Source: Flammeovirga agarivorans (lineage in GTDB: Bacteria > Bacteroidota > Bacteroidia > Cytophagales > Flammeovirgaceae). From it: a stretch of DNA of 64,000 nucleotides. Under the pieces are notes generated by a model. It did not search any database. It was not told the DNA's origin and saw nothing but the letters and a program-made list of their open reading frames with translations. The stretch lies in contig NZ_JABAIL010000002.1 in the NCBI RefSeq assembly GCF_012641475.1, forward strand, positions 445,449 to 509,448. Reading direction: 5' to 3'. The position numbers and the translations under genes were made by a program. This document shows positions 1 through 8,601 of the stretch, piece after piece; the first letter of the stretch is position 1; each line of letters begins with the position of its first letter.

Positions 1-2
1 GT

Positions 3-1373
3 ACTCAAATGTCATTTAATTACCGGAAGGCATTGAAATTTGATTTAGGGCACAATGGGAGAGCTACATTTATCTTTTATCAACAAACACCTTCAGGAAT
101 TACTTTTAATGTAAGTGGAGCTTTAAATGTAGTAGGTGATTTAACTTTATCCGGTAGTCAAACTACTATGCTTGTAGATGGACAGGTAGCTACATCAGGT
201 AATTTAAATTTCACTAGTTCTGCTTTTAAACTCACTATCGGTGAAAATGGCCATGTATTAGTCAACAAAAGTTTTAATGCTACTAATGGCGGCACATCAA
301 CTATTCATAACTATGGCAATTTCCATATTTTGGGCAATTTCAATAGTTCTCAAGGCGACAGCTATTACGTTTATAAAAATGCTACTTTAAATATAGATGG
401 AGCATTAATTACCACTGGAGGTGGAGGGTCTGATTATTACATTTATGGAGACCTCTCTGTAGAAGAAGATTATACAAGAATTGGAGGTGATGAAATGACC
501 ATCTATGAAGATGGATTTGTCAGAATTAATGGTAATGTTTTTTCTCAAAATGGCGGCGGTGGTGTATTTTTCATCTCAGGTGATTTATATGTTCAACAAT
601 CCATGACACTTAGAGGAGGTGAAAAAATCACTATAGATGATAATGGCCTTTTTGAACTTAGAGGAGATTTATATCTTTCTTGTAGTAATGCTTTGACAGT
701 ACATTATAAGGGACAATTTATCTTTCCAGATGAAAGTCAGTGTATTATCCTTGATGACCAATGCTATGAATCATCATCAAATCTAAAGCTTTGCGAAAGA
801 ATCGAAGCAGCAGATTTACCCATTGAGCTTTCTTATTTCTATGGAACGCAAGAAGAAGATGGTAACCTGTTACAATGGCAAACCTTAACAGAAATCAATT
901 GTAGCCATTATAACATCGAATATTCTGACGACAACAGAAATTGGACCTTTATAGGTAGGGTTCAAGGCCAAGGAAACGTTAATACCACTACAAATTATTC
1001 TTATTTAGACAGTACTGCTGCAGGAGACTACTATCGACTTGTTCAATTCGATTTTGATGGAAAAAGTACAGTTTATGGACCCGTAATTTTCAATGATCCT
1101 AATGAGCAACTTAATGTCAGTTTATATCCAAATATTGTTTCCGCAGGGTCAACTATTACAATTGTTGTCGATGGATCAACAGCCAATGATGCTGTAATTG
1201 CTACGTTAATTAGTAGTAATGGCCAAGTGATCAAAGAAAAAGTCCTTTCTGTTAATATTGAAGGAGGTTACGTTACCAGCTTTAAAATCCCTGAAATTAA
1301 ATCAAAAGGACTTTCTTTTATCAAAGTATTTAACTCAAAAAATAATATCTTTTTTAAAGTATTGATTCAATAA
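3..1373 (+). CDS. Secreted beta-repeat protein with T9SS sorting domain (5' end cut by window)
   Basis: The reading frame is open to the left window edge and the first in-frame ATG (position 9) has no signal peptide behind it, so the true start lies upstream. The first ~240 residues are Gly/Asn-rich, repeating strand-turn units (patterns such as INGN, ISGDLYV, LRGDLYL) that suggest a right-handed beta-helix. A fibronectin-like module follows, from LPIELSYF through YYRLVQFDFDG, a stretch typical of Bacteroidota secreted proteins. The last ~80 residues start at LYPN and match a type A C-terminal sorting domain for export by the type IX system. The same module recurs in the protein at 26386-27567. 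Ligand or function unknown; adhesion or matrix role is only inference. The neighbour at 1378 converges on it with a 4-bp gap. Confidence 0.85.
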   Translation, partial: TQMSFNYRKALKFDLGHNGRATFIFYQQTPSGITFNVSGALNVVGDLTLSGSQTTMLVDGQVATSGNLNFTSSAFKLTIGENGHVLVNKSFNATNGGTSTIHNYGNFHILGNFNSSQGDSYYVYKNATLNIDGALITTGGGGSDYYIYGDLSVEEDYTRIGGDEMTIYEDGFVRINGNVFSQNGGGGVFFISGDLYVQQSMTLRGGEKITIDDNGLFELRGDLYLSCSNALTVHYKGQFIFPDESQCIILDDQCYESSSNLKLCERIEAADLPIELSYFYGTQEEDGNLLQWQTLTEINCSHYNIEYSDDNRNWTFIGRVQGQGNVNTTTNYSYLDSTAAGDYYRLVQFDFDGKSTVYGPVIFNDPNEQLNVSLYPNIVSAGSTITIVVDGSTANDAVIATLISSNGQVIKEKVLSVNIEGGYVTSFKIPEIKSKGLSFIKVFNSKNNIFFKVLIQ

Positions 1374-1377
1374 TAGG

Positions 1378-1683
1378 TTAGCTTTCAAAGTCCACTATCT
1401 CTTCTGCGGACATTACACTCTGTATGAAAGTAACAACTTCATCATGTTCTTTATAAGTGATATATTTTAAGAAGTCTTCTTTTGATTGAAATGTAATATA
1501 CATCCCGACATCAAAGAATGATGCTCCATAATCCCCAATGTTAATTCCCACATCTAAGTCTTCGATTTCAGGGATAAACTGTTTTAACCCTTCAACTTTT
1601 TCTTTCACTAAACCAGCATTAACAGATTTAGAATTTCCTTGAGCTTCTTCTTGAAGCTTCCACAAAACAATGTGCTTATACAT
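1378..1683 (-). CDS. Dabb (stress-responsive A/B barrel) family protein
   Basis: This 101-residue protein begins MYKHIVLWKL and ends with the pattern of the Dabb family, a dimeric ferredoxin-like alpha/beta barrel. The visible family marks are the H-I-V-x-W-K first strand, a D-V-G-I-N central strand and the Y-x-x-H-x-x-V helix near residues 78-85 (YKEHDEVV). Members are small soluble cytoplasmic proteins; some bind small aromatic or polyketide-like ligands, but most bacterial ones have no assigned reaction, and nothing here names a substrate. It is transcribed alone, convergent to the secreted protein at its 3' side. A TAnnTTTG box on the minus strand lies 23 bp upstream of the start. Confidence 0.8.
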   Translation of the reverse strand: MYKHIVLWKLQEEAQGNSKSVNAGLVKEKVEGLKQFIPEIEDLDVGINIGDYGASFFDVGMYITFQSKEDFLKYITYKEHDEVVTFIQSVMSAEEIVDFES

Positions 1684-1705
1684 AAATTCAATTAGTTATT
1701 TGAAC

Positions 1706-1713
1706 CAAATGTA
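1706..1713 (-). promoter_or_regulatory. Putative -7 promoter box for the Dabb gene
   Basis: The minus strand reads TACATTTG, a full match to the Bacteroidota housekeeping -7 consensus TAnnTTTG, ending 23 bp before the ATG at 1683. No clear -33 TTG is visible at the usual distance. Confidence 0.45.
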
Positions 1714-1959
1714 AACGAGAAAACCATTGAATGCTTCTCCTATTCTTACTAATTACAGGCTTATTTTTACATCTTAAATAATAGAAGTAGTACACATCCA
1801 ACAATTAAATTAACTTTTTGATTATCAATAAACAGCAATACCTTCAGATCTTCTTTTTCTTAATAAATGTTGATATTTTCGAGACTGAATTGCTATTCAT
1901 CAATTTTCCTATTTACTTGCGAAAATTTTACACTTTAGCGTTTTAAAGAATTTAGTTGA

Positions 1960-2709
1960 ATGACAAAGTCAGTTTTTGGACATACGTTACCTCAAGATAA
2001 AGACCCTATGGGTGCAGGTATTTCTTCCTTTTTTGAGAGTAAAAATGATGATTTATGTGTCAAAGTTTTTTCTGATTTTAGTGAGCCTGACGACATCCCT
2101 GTCCCCTTACTATTTCGAGAAGAAGCTGACATGCCAGAAATCGAGGTACTTGCATTAGATCGTTGTAAAGGTAAAATCTTAGATGTAGGTGCAGGAGCCG
2201 GTTCGCATGCTATGGCACTACAAAAAAGAGGACAAGATGTAACCGCCATGGACATTTCTTCGTTAGCAGTTGAAACCATGCGAAAAAGAGGTGTCAATAA
2301 AGTCATTTCAGGCAATATATATGACTACGATGGGCCAAAGTTCGATACGCTTTTAATGCTTATGAATGGTATTGGCTTAGTAGGTACCTTAAATGGTTTA
2401 GCGGACTTCTTATTAAAAGCAAAATCCTTTTTAAATAAAGGTGGACAACTTGTTTTTGACTCATCAGATATAATACATCTCTTTGAAGATGAAGATGGAT
2501 CTTACTTAATAGATCTTACCGCCGAATATTACGGACAAATCCAATATTGGATGGAGTTCAAGGAAGTTAAAGGAGATAAATTTGATTGGCTTTATGTCAG
2601 CTATCCAGTACTGGAAGAGTATGCTGCTACCGCCGGTTACAATATAGAATTGATTCATGTCGGAGAGCTAAACCACTATCTTGTTTCTCTGACATTAAAT
2701 GATCATTAA
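1960..2709 (+). CDS. Class I SAM-dependent methyltransferase
   Basis: 249 residues with a Rossmann-type methyltransferase core. Motif I is ILDVGAGAGSHAMAL at about residues 73-87, motif II acidic residue is in TAMDIS, and the motif IV-like strand is FDTLLMLMNGIG, followed by the post-motif helix and FLNKGGQLVFDSSD strand. This is the Methyltransf_25/11 type that usually acts on small molecules. The substrate cannot be read from sequence or neighbours. The ATG at 1960 is the first Met in frame and gives a normal family length. It stands as a single gene with its own hairpin terminator just downstream at 2727-2751. Confidence 0.85.
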   Translation: MTKSVFGHTLPQDKDPMGAGISSFFESKNDDLCVKVFSDFSEPDDIPVPLLFREEADMPEIEVLALDRCKGKILDVGAGAGSHAMALQKRGQDVTAMDISSLAVETMRKRGVNKVISGNIYDYDGPKFDTLLMLMNGIGLVGTLNGLADFLLKAKSFLNKGGQLVFDSSDIIHLFEDEDGSYLIDLTAEYYGQIQYWMEFKEVKGDKFDWLYVSYPVLEEYAATAGYNIELIHVGELNHYLVSLTLNDH

Positions 2710-2726
2710 ATCTTCATAAATTTCAC

Positions 2727-2751
2727 AATAGTCTATTTCATATAGACTATT
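2727..2751 (+). terminator. Hairpin terminator after the methyltransferase gene
   Basis: Perfect 10-bp inverted repeat (AATAGTCTAT / ATAGACTATT) with a 5-base loop, followed by a T-rich run, 17 bp after the stop codon. Confidence 0.65.
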
Positions 2752-2769
2752 TTTATATAGATATAAATA

Positions 2770-2795
2770 AGTGATGTTGAATATGATTCATCACT
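2770..2795. repeat. Bulged inverted repeat upstream of the nucleosidase-like gene
   Basis: Two nested stems, AGTGA/TCACT and TGAAT/ATTCA, separated by a 3-base bulge and closed by ATG. It lies about 145 bp upstream of the gene at 2938. It may be an RNA hairpin in a leader or a protein-binding dyad; no further support. Confidence 0.3.
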
Positions 2796-2828
2796 AAAAT
2801 CGTAGACAAAACGATAGTAAACAGGTAT

Positions 2829-2860
2829 TAAGGTGAAATCCAAATACTATAATCACCTTA
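2829..2860. promoter_or_regulatory. Inverted repeat in the upstream region of the nucleosidase-like gene
   Basis: Perfect 8-bp arms TAAGGTGA (2829-2836) and TCACCTTA (2853-2860) with a 16-bp spacer, about 80 bp before the ATG at 2938. The spacing of the arm centres is about 24 bp, so a dimeric regulator site is possible. No regulator can be named. Confidence 0.3.
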
Positions 2861-2937
2861 GTTAGAAATTGAAGAACATAATTGTTCAAACCATACACGA
2901 AACACTTATAAATATTTTTCAACCATAACCATAATAT

Positions 2938-4626
2938 ATGATCGAATTAACAAGAGCACAGGCATCGAGAACAGCCATCGAAAGAATGTACGTAGTAATG
3001 AGACACCTATTTATCAGAGGCTATTACAAGCCAGGTGGTGCTTCAGGACATGCCATCATGCAAGATCTTCTGATCTTACAACCGGAAATCTACGGATCTA
3101 TGGCTGACCCTCAAAAGGTCGATTTAAATGGCCTAGTCTATGTTTTTGACAGACTTCCAAAAGGAATTGAAGAAACGCGATTTATTAAACTGACTTCTGA
3201 AGAAGGTTATGAAAAATCTTCTTTTACAAAGATAATTCCTCAAGCAAGACGTCGAAATTGCTATAGAATTGACGAAGAGCAAATGTTTATTGAAATCACA
3301 AGAGGTAGAAGTGAAATCTATGACATTCTTACCCACTTGACTTTCATCTACATTGAAGCTCAGAAAATTAGAGAACACGCCCAAGATGACAAAGGCAGAC
3401 CATTAAGAGAATGGTTGCAGTTAGAAGAAATTGTACTTGGTGAAGAAGAAATGAGTGCACACAATGAAGAAGTTGCATTTACTTATCTTGCTACATTACT
3501 AGGTCAGACCTATGAGGAGACTAGGAATGCTCACCAAAGATTCTTGAAAAACAGTTCAAAAAACAACGGCCTTTTCCATATTGTCTATTGGATGGGTAAG
3601 CTAGCGATGGACGAAATAAACGAAGACCGTTCTAGAGTAATTAGCTTCTCTCCTACTTTAAGAGAGCGTATCGGCCACCACATTTATGGAGACCGTTGGG
3701 CAACTAGAATCAAGAGAGTTCTTCTACAAAACGGCCTATTACAACGACCTATTCACATTATCAGTGCCAACCTACATAGTGTAATGAATACATTCTACGC
3801 ACAAGATGCAGTTGGTCAGAAAAATAAAAAAGAAGACTTCTTATCCTTAATGAAGACGGTAAGTCAACCAGAAAATGGTCACTTAAGGGAAAAAATCAGT
3901 GTTATTGCACACGAAAGAGGCATGATTCAGATCTCAGAAGAGTCTGGAACAAATATCTCCGTACAGATCTTTGACACTAAGAAGTTATCTAAAAATGATC
4001 TTCCAAAAGAACTAGGAGTAAAATCAGACTTCAATTCTGATGATGCACCTGTAATTGTTGTAATGGATTATGCATTCGGTGAACAAGCTTTCGAGACTAT
4101 GGATGAATTACTGAAACCATATACTACTGAAAGTGAGAATATCAACCTGGATGTCCGTTCGATCTCAATTATGGGTAAAGCCGGAATTCTTAAAGGGAAT
4201 AAAGGGGATATCATGATACCAAATGCTCATGTATTTGAAGGTACAGCAGACAACTACCCTTTCAAGAATGATCTTACTGATGAAGATTTCAAGGATGTAA
4301 AAGACTTGAATATTGTTGCAGGGCCTATGATTTCGGTACTGGGAACTTCTCTACAGAATAAAGATATCTTAAGATACTTCAAAGATTCATCATGGGGAGC
4401 CATCGGTCTTGAAATGGAAGGTGCACACTACCAAAAGGCAATTCAAGGGGCATCAAAAATTAGAAATAATATCAGTAGTGATGTAAAAATTCGCTATGCA
4501 TATTACGCTTCTGACAACCCTTTAATAACAGGTAGTACACTAGCCAATGGCAGTTTAGGTTTAACAGGTGTAAGACCAACCTATGCGATTACATTAAAAA
4601 TCATTCAAAAGATATTATCTGAATAG
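2938..4626 (+). CDS. Two-domain protein with nucleoside phosphorylase/nucleosidase-like C-terminal domain (DUF6909-like)
   Basis: 562 residues. The first ~260 residues are a mostly helical domain I cannot assign. The C-terminal half carries the signature layout of the PNP/UDP phosphorylase-MTA/SAH nucleosidase fold: a glycine loop with a trailing LKxGD-like segment (IMGKAGILKGNKGD, residues 411-424), the ribose-binding Glu-Met-Glu (E492-M493-E494 in GLEMEGAH) and an Asp in ASDNPL (D526) where MTA/SAH nucleosidase has its catalytic Asp. From memory this matches a Bacteroidota family catalogued as DUF6909, but I could not check. A base-cleaving activity on a nucleoside or nucleotide is therefore inference. 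The layout resembles AMP nucleosidase, which also has an N-terminal domain before the catalytic one. Single gene with its own terminator. Confidence 0.75.
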   Translation: MIELTRAQASRTAIERMYVVMRHLFIRGYYKPGGASGHAIMQDLLILQPEIYGSMADPQKVDLNGLVYVFDRLPKGIEETRFIKLTSEEGYEKSSFTKIIPQARRRNCYRIDEEQMFIEITRGRSEIYDILTHLTFIYIEAQKIREHAQDDKGRPLREWLQLEEIVLGEEEMSAHNEEVAFTYLATLLGQTYEETRNAHQRFLKNSSKNNGLFHIVYWMGKLAMDEINEDRSRVISFSPTLRERIGHHIYGDRWATRIKRVLLQNGLLQRPIHIISANLHSVMNTFYAQDAVGQKNKKEDFLSLMKTVSQPENGHLREKISVIAHERGMIQISEESGTNISVQIFDTKKLSKNDLPKELGVKSDFNSDDAPVIVVMDYAFGEQAFETMDELLKPYTTESENINLDVRSISIMGKAGILKGNKGDIMIPNAHVFEGTADNYPFKNDLTDEDFKDVKDLNIVAGPMISVLGTSLQNKDILRYFKDSSWGAIGLEMEGAHYQKAIQGASKIRNNISSDVKIRYAYYASDNPLITGSTLANGSLGLTGVRPTYAITLKIIQKILSE

Positions 4627-4653
4627 ATAAACATCTTTGAACCATAAATTTAT

Positions 4654-4689
4654 AAGTAGTATTGTGTTCATTTGAACATAGTACTACTT
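4654..4689 (+). terminator. Hairpin terminator after the nucleosidase-like gene
   Basis: Stem AAGTAGTA/TACTACTT continued by GTTC/GAAC through G-U pairs, closed by a 4-base loop and followed by a run of T. Confidence 0.65.
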
Positions 4690-4758
4690 TTTTATTTTTT
4701 GACTATTTAAGTTGGGAATTTATGAAGTGGAAAGTCTCTACTTTCTCTCAAAATTATG

Positions 4759-4766
4759 TAAATTTG
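4759..4766 (+). promoter_or_regulatory. Putative -7 promoter box for the small acidic protein gene
   Basis: TAAATTTG matches TAnnTTTG and lies about 115 bp before the ATG at 4882, implying a leader of roughly 110 bases. No clear -33 element. Confidence 0.35.
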
Positions 4767-4881
4767 CGTTGGCCACATGCTTTTGTTTTTGATTCTAAAA
4801 CTTTCGTTGGGAATTACTCAAAAGTATTGGTAACTTAAACATAAAGTTGATCTATTTAATTGTACATCAATTAAAACAATT

Positions 4882-5142
4882 ATGGGAAATTCTAAAAATG
4901 AATCTGCCAGCCAGGATATCGATTGGGATGCATTGGAAGCAGAAGATAATAAGAACAGTAGAAGTAAGCAGGAGGAGAAAGTTGATGTAGAAAGAATCAA
5001 CGCAGAAAAGAAAAAACTTTCTAACGAAGAAAGAAGTAATCCCTACCCTGACGACTTTCTTGCTGAGATCAATATTATCAGAGATGATTATGATGATATG
5101 GTCGAAAAAGGCGAAATTAACGCTAACAACTCTGAAGATTAA
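4882..5142 (+). CDS. Small acidic, probably disordered protein
   Basis: 86 residues, with no hydrophobic segment and very rich in Glu, Asp, Lys, Asn and Ser. It has a heptad-like charged helix in the middle (residues 25-55) and a short more ordered block, NPYPDDFLAEINIIRDDYDDM, near 54-75. No family recognised. The ATG has an A-rich lead and no Shine-Dalgarno sequence, as is usual here. It lies between a terminator upstream and the pseudo-caspase gene 132 bp downstream on the same strand, so co-transcription with that gene is possible but unproven. Confidence 0.6.
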   Translation: MGNSKNESASQDIDWDALEAEDNKNSRSKQEEKVDVERINAEKKKLSNEERSNPYPDDFLAEINIIRDDYDDMVEKGEINANNSED

Positions 5143-5274
5143 TTATTTTAAGTCTTCTTTGTACAATAGACCGCTAATAGGTTCGTTATTTTTTTGAAGT
5201 GTAATTTATAATGTCAATTTTGACAAAGATTTTATTACACATTTTTATGTTGAAATTCTTAGTTTTTATTTGAT

Positions 5275-8200
5275 ATGCCATTGATGTTTGATTCATCAAA
5301 ATCCCGAGCTATACTTATTGGAATTGGCACGTTTTTAAAAGACGATGGTCTACAAAGACGTGAGCATGTCTATAAAGATATTAGCCAGCTACGAGATACC
5401 TTAACTGACCCACAAATCATTGGTTTACATGAGAAAGATATTATTTCTCTTGTTGACTCTGAAGGTAACACTATGATTAAAGAAAGAATCGCAGAAGTTG
5501 CAAATACTACTGAAGATTCTTTAATGCTTTTTTACTCTGGATATCTGATCGAAAGAAGAGGTAAACTTATTCTTTCATCTCCACATACAACAATCAATCA
5601 ATGTCACATTAATGGTATTCCATTGAGTGAGATCGTAGAGATTGTCAATGAGTCCAAAGCGAAAAGAGCATTTCTAATTCTGGATGCAGAATATAGACGT
5701 TGTTCTACTTTCGGCGATGATTTCGAAGCTTTATCCCGTAAAACCATTGAAGACCTTAAACCATTTGGTCCTAAGAAGTCTTTTGTCGTAGCAGAGTTAA
5801 ATCAGACAGAGTCTGACAAAACAATTGCAGCAGGGTTAACCAACCTACTTCAAACTGGGATTGAAAAAGAAAGTGAGGTCATTACACTTTCAGATTTAAA
5901 GGCATATTTCAGAAATCAAAAAGGCCTTGAGGAAACTTTATTTATTTCTGATGGAGCAGACGAAACTCCTATCAGTTACAACAAACGTTTCTCTCTTGCC
6001 AAGAAACTAAGATTAGAAATTGACCGCTGCTTCCAAGAAAAGAAATACGAAGAGGCGCTTCCTTTCTTAAAAGAAGGGATAGAATTGTTCGAACATGATG
6101 AAGAGTTCAACAATCTTGCTGCTTTCGTAGAAACGCTATTGCAAGCCGATCAAATGTTTAATAGCCAGTCTTACTCGGCTGCTAAAGAACGATACCAAGC
6201 AGCATATGAAATTCGTAAGGAGAAAATAGCTTACAAAGGCATTATTTCATCTTTAGAAAAAATTGCTGTTGATCAATTTGATAGAAAAGACTTTGTTGGT
6301 TCTAAAGGAACATATAGCGAACTAGTTCAACTTAATCAGGATAACCCTGCTTATCAAAACAGAATTGAATTCTGTGATAATGAGTTACAGTTCTCTAACC
6401 TTGTTGATCTAGGCGACAGAGCATATTTCGATAATAACTTCACTGAAGCGAAAGAACATTATACAAAAGCTCTTACTTTTAGAAACGACCCTGTTGTTGC
6501 TAGAAGAAAAGATGAGTGTGAAAAAGTTCTAAGTAGAGAGCAAGAACTCAGAGAAGAAGTTCGTAATGAACTACGTCAAGAAATTGAAGATCGCTTAAGT
6601 GAGCAAGTAAATACTGAACTCAAAGCGAAAGAAGCTGATATTGAAGAAAGCTTACGATCAAAACTAAAGGTTGAATTGATGAGTGAGCTTTTACCTCAAG
6701 CAAAAGATGAAGTAAATCAAGAACTTGAAGTAAGTATTTGGCAAAAAACAGCCGTTTGGAACTCTATTGAAGGATATCAATTCTACCTTTCAATGTTCCC
6801 GAACGGTAAATACATCACAAAAGCTAATCAACGTATTGATCAATTAAACTCTATTCACGTTACAGAGAAACTCAAGGAACAAAAAGCTCCTGAGCCAAAA
6901 CCTGTAGCCGTTCAAAAAGAAAAATCATCAAAAGAAGAAGTCAGCATCGACAGAGCTTTATTGATGGATCTTAGAATGGAGCCTATTGAAGATATTCTGG
7001 CTAAAATTGAAGAATCGAAAGGTGTTAAAGGTGAATTACTTTTATGGACCGATACGGAAAGAATTCAATTAGCTAAGAGGAACGAGAGTGATGAAATTGA
7101 AGAGATCGAAATAAGTAATGAACCCGTTTCTGAATTGGACAGCGTAATGATGGAAGCCATCAGAGAAGTTGAAGAAGAAGAAGGAATGGAATTCGATCCA
7201 ACCAATAATGTAGAAGTTACTGAGGTTTCTGAAGATTCGTTTAGTATTGAGGAAGCACAAGAATTAAGTACTGCTGCTCAAGAACAAAATAACAATGAAA
7301 TCACTGAGGTAACAGATGAAATCATTGAATCTACATTTGATACTGCTACTCCTCCTGAAAACAATACAGTAGCTACAGCAAAAAGCGAAGAAGAGCTAGA
7401 GCAACTTTCTGAAGAAGACCTTTGGGCAAGAGCCGAGTCGATTAATACAAAAGACAGCTATTTAGAATATATTAATTACTCTAAAACTGCCGATCAGATT
7501 GCAGAAGCTTATTATAGAATTAATAAGATTGATCAAGGTGAGACTCCAGAAGTATCTAGCAACGAAACTGTTACACCTGTAACTGAAGAGTTTACACCAG
7601 TTGAAGAATCTTCTATTGAAAATACGATAGAAGAAATTATTGAAGAAACTCTAGCTCCAATTGAAGAACCAGTTCCAGTAGCTGAAACTTCATCTTTCAC
7701 TGATGGCATGTCAGAAGAAGAACTTTGGAATGCCGCTAGCTCAATCAATACAATTGACAGCTACAAAGAGTATTTGAATAGAACAGAAGAAAATTCATAT
7801 TTAGCTGATGCTTATTCTAGAATTAATACTCTTCAAAATGGAGAAGAGGTAGTTCAAGATGAACCAGTCGCTGAAACAGAAATAGAATCGACACCTATTG
7901 TTGAGGATACAATAACATCTGAGCCTATTCCGTCTGTTGATGATTTCAATGATTCTTCTTTAGAAGACATTCCTACGGAGGATGATCCAATCTTAACAGA
8001 AGATACTATCATAGACGAAATTACAACCGAAACTGCTCCTATTGAGTCTTTCGGATCTGATCTAAATGGTTCTGAATCTTCAGTTGTTGAAATTGAGAAA
8101 ACAACAACATCAGTAGAAGAAATCATTGAGTCTTCTGAAAATGGAGAAATCGATACTGATGAGGAAGATCTATGGAATAGCACTTGTGAAGAAAATACTT

Positions 8201-8427
8201 TAGGAGCATACTTCAACTACCTTAACCTTACGACAAAGAAAACGTACTGGAAAGAGGCAAAAGAGAAGATCAGTGCACTTAAAAACGATTCTCAGGCAAA
8301 AGAAGAAGACGATTGGAAAAAAGCACAAGAAATTGATACAATCGAAGGATACAAAGCTTACATCAGAAAGTATCCACTTGGTAATTTCTATGCGGCAGCC
8401 ATGATGCGTTTAGGAAAATTAGAGTAA
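5275..8427 (+). CDS. Large protein with inactive caspase-like domain, TPR-like region and five W-x-Y repeats
   Basis: 1050 residues with no signal peptide or membrane span. Residues 10-230 follow the caspase (peptidase C14) order: RAILIGIGTF strand, LFYSG strand, RAFLILDAE strand. The two catalytic places are changed: the His of S-G-H-G is Tyr90 (LFYSGYL), and the Cys of D-A-C is Glu139 (LILDAEY). So it should not cut peptide bonds. Residues ~240-415 look like TPR helices (FDNNFTEAKEHYTKAL), and 417-483 is a charged coiled coil. A repeat of about 38 residues (W, then NT or SI, Y..Y, then A...I..L) occurs near 489, 717, 818, 967 and 1014, separated by long acidic linkers. Related repeats are common in bacterial caspase-like proteins. 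A scaffold or regulator role is inference. Confidence 0.75.
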   Translation: MPLMFDSSKSRAILIGIGTFLKDDGLQRREHVYKDISQLRDTLTDPQIIGLHEKDIISLVDSEGNTMIKERIAEVANTTEDSLMLFYSGYLIERRGKLILSSPHTTINQCHINGIPLSEIVEIVNESKAKRAFLILDAEYRRCSTFGDDFEALSRKTIEDLKPFGPKKSFVVAELNQTESDKTIAAGLTNLLQTGIEKESEVITLSDLKAYFRNQKGLEETLFISDGADETPISYNKRFSLAKKLRLEIDRCFQEKKYEEALPFLKEGIELFEHDEEFNNLAAFVETLLQADQMFNSQSYSAAKERYQAAYEIRKEKIAYKGIISSLEKIAVDQFDRKDFVGSKGTYSELVQLNQDNPAYQNRIEFCDNELQFSNLVDLGDRAYFDNNFTEAKEHYTKALTFRNDPVVARRKDECEKVLSREQELREEVRNELRQEIEDRLSEQVNTELKAKEADIEESLRSKLKVELMSELLPQAKDEVNQELEVSIWQKTAVWNSIEGYQFYLSMFPNGKYITKANQRIDQLNSIHVTEKLKEQKAPEPKPVAVQKEKSSKEEVSIDRALLMDLRMEPIEDILAKIEESKGVKGELLLWTDTERIQLAKRNESDEIEEIEISNEPVSELDSVMMEAIREVEEEEGMEFDPTNNVEVTEVSEDSFSIEEAQELSTAAQEQNNNEITEVTDEIIESTFDTATPPENNTVATAKSEEELEQLSEEDLWARAESINTKDSYLEYINYSKTADQIAEAYYRINKIDQGETPEVSSNETVTPVTEEFTPVEESSIENTIEEIIEETLAPIEEPVPVAETSSFTDGMSEEELWNAASSINTIDSYKEYLNRTEENSYLADAYSRINTLQNGEEVVQDEPVAETEIESTPIVEDTITSEPIPSVDDFNDSSLEDIPTEDDPILTEDTIIDEITTETAPIESFGSDLNGSESSVVEIEKTTTSVEEIIESSENGEIDTDEEDLWNSTCEENTLGAYFNYLNLTTKKTYWKEAKEKISALKNDSQAKEEDDWKKAQEIDTIEGYKAYIRKYPLGNFYAAAMMRLGKLE

Positions 8428-8461
8428 TTCGTTTTTCCTAATTATAAGAATTCAACATACA

Positions 8462-8495
8462 ATAAAGCCTTGAAGTTAACTCTTCAGGGCTTTAT
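8462..8495 (+). terminator. Hairpin terminator after the pseudo-caspase gene
   Basis: 14-bp arms ATAAAGCCTTGAAG / CTTCAGGGCTTTAT with one G-T pair and a 6-base loop, followed by GCTTTTTTA, 34 bp after the stop. Confidence 0.75.
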
Positions 8496-8601
8496 GCTTT
8501 TTTAATAAATATACCTTACCATAATTGACGTTCATCATTGATTATTCGATAAGAATTTCCAAACTTATTAAAATAAATCAAACCCTTTAAAGTCACTGAA
8601 A

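Noticed and set aside
7069-8216. Several minus-strand frames inside the pseudo-caspase gene
   Set aside because: They mirror the codon-biased Glu/Thr/Ser-rich coding strand and have no signals of their own.
2938-8427. A possible antiviral system made of a nucleosidase-like protein, a small acidic protein and a caspase-like protein
   Set aside because: A terminator separates the first gene from the others, the caspase-like domain lacks both catalytic residues, and no phage-defence partner, mobile gene or composition shift is present.
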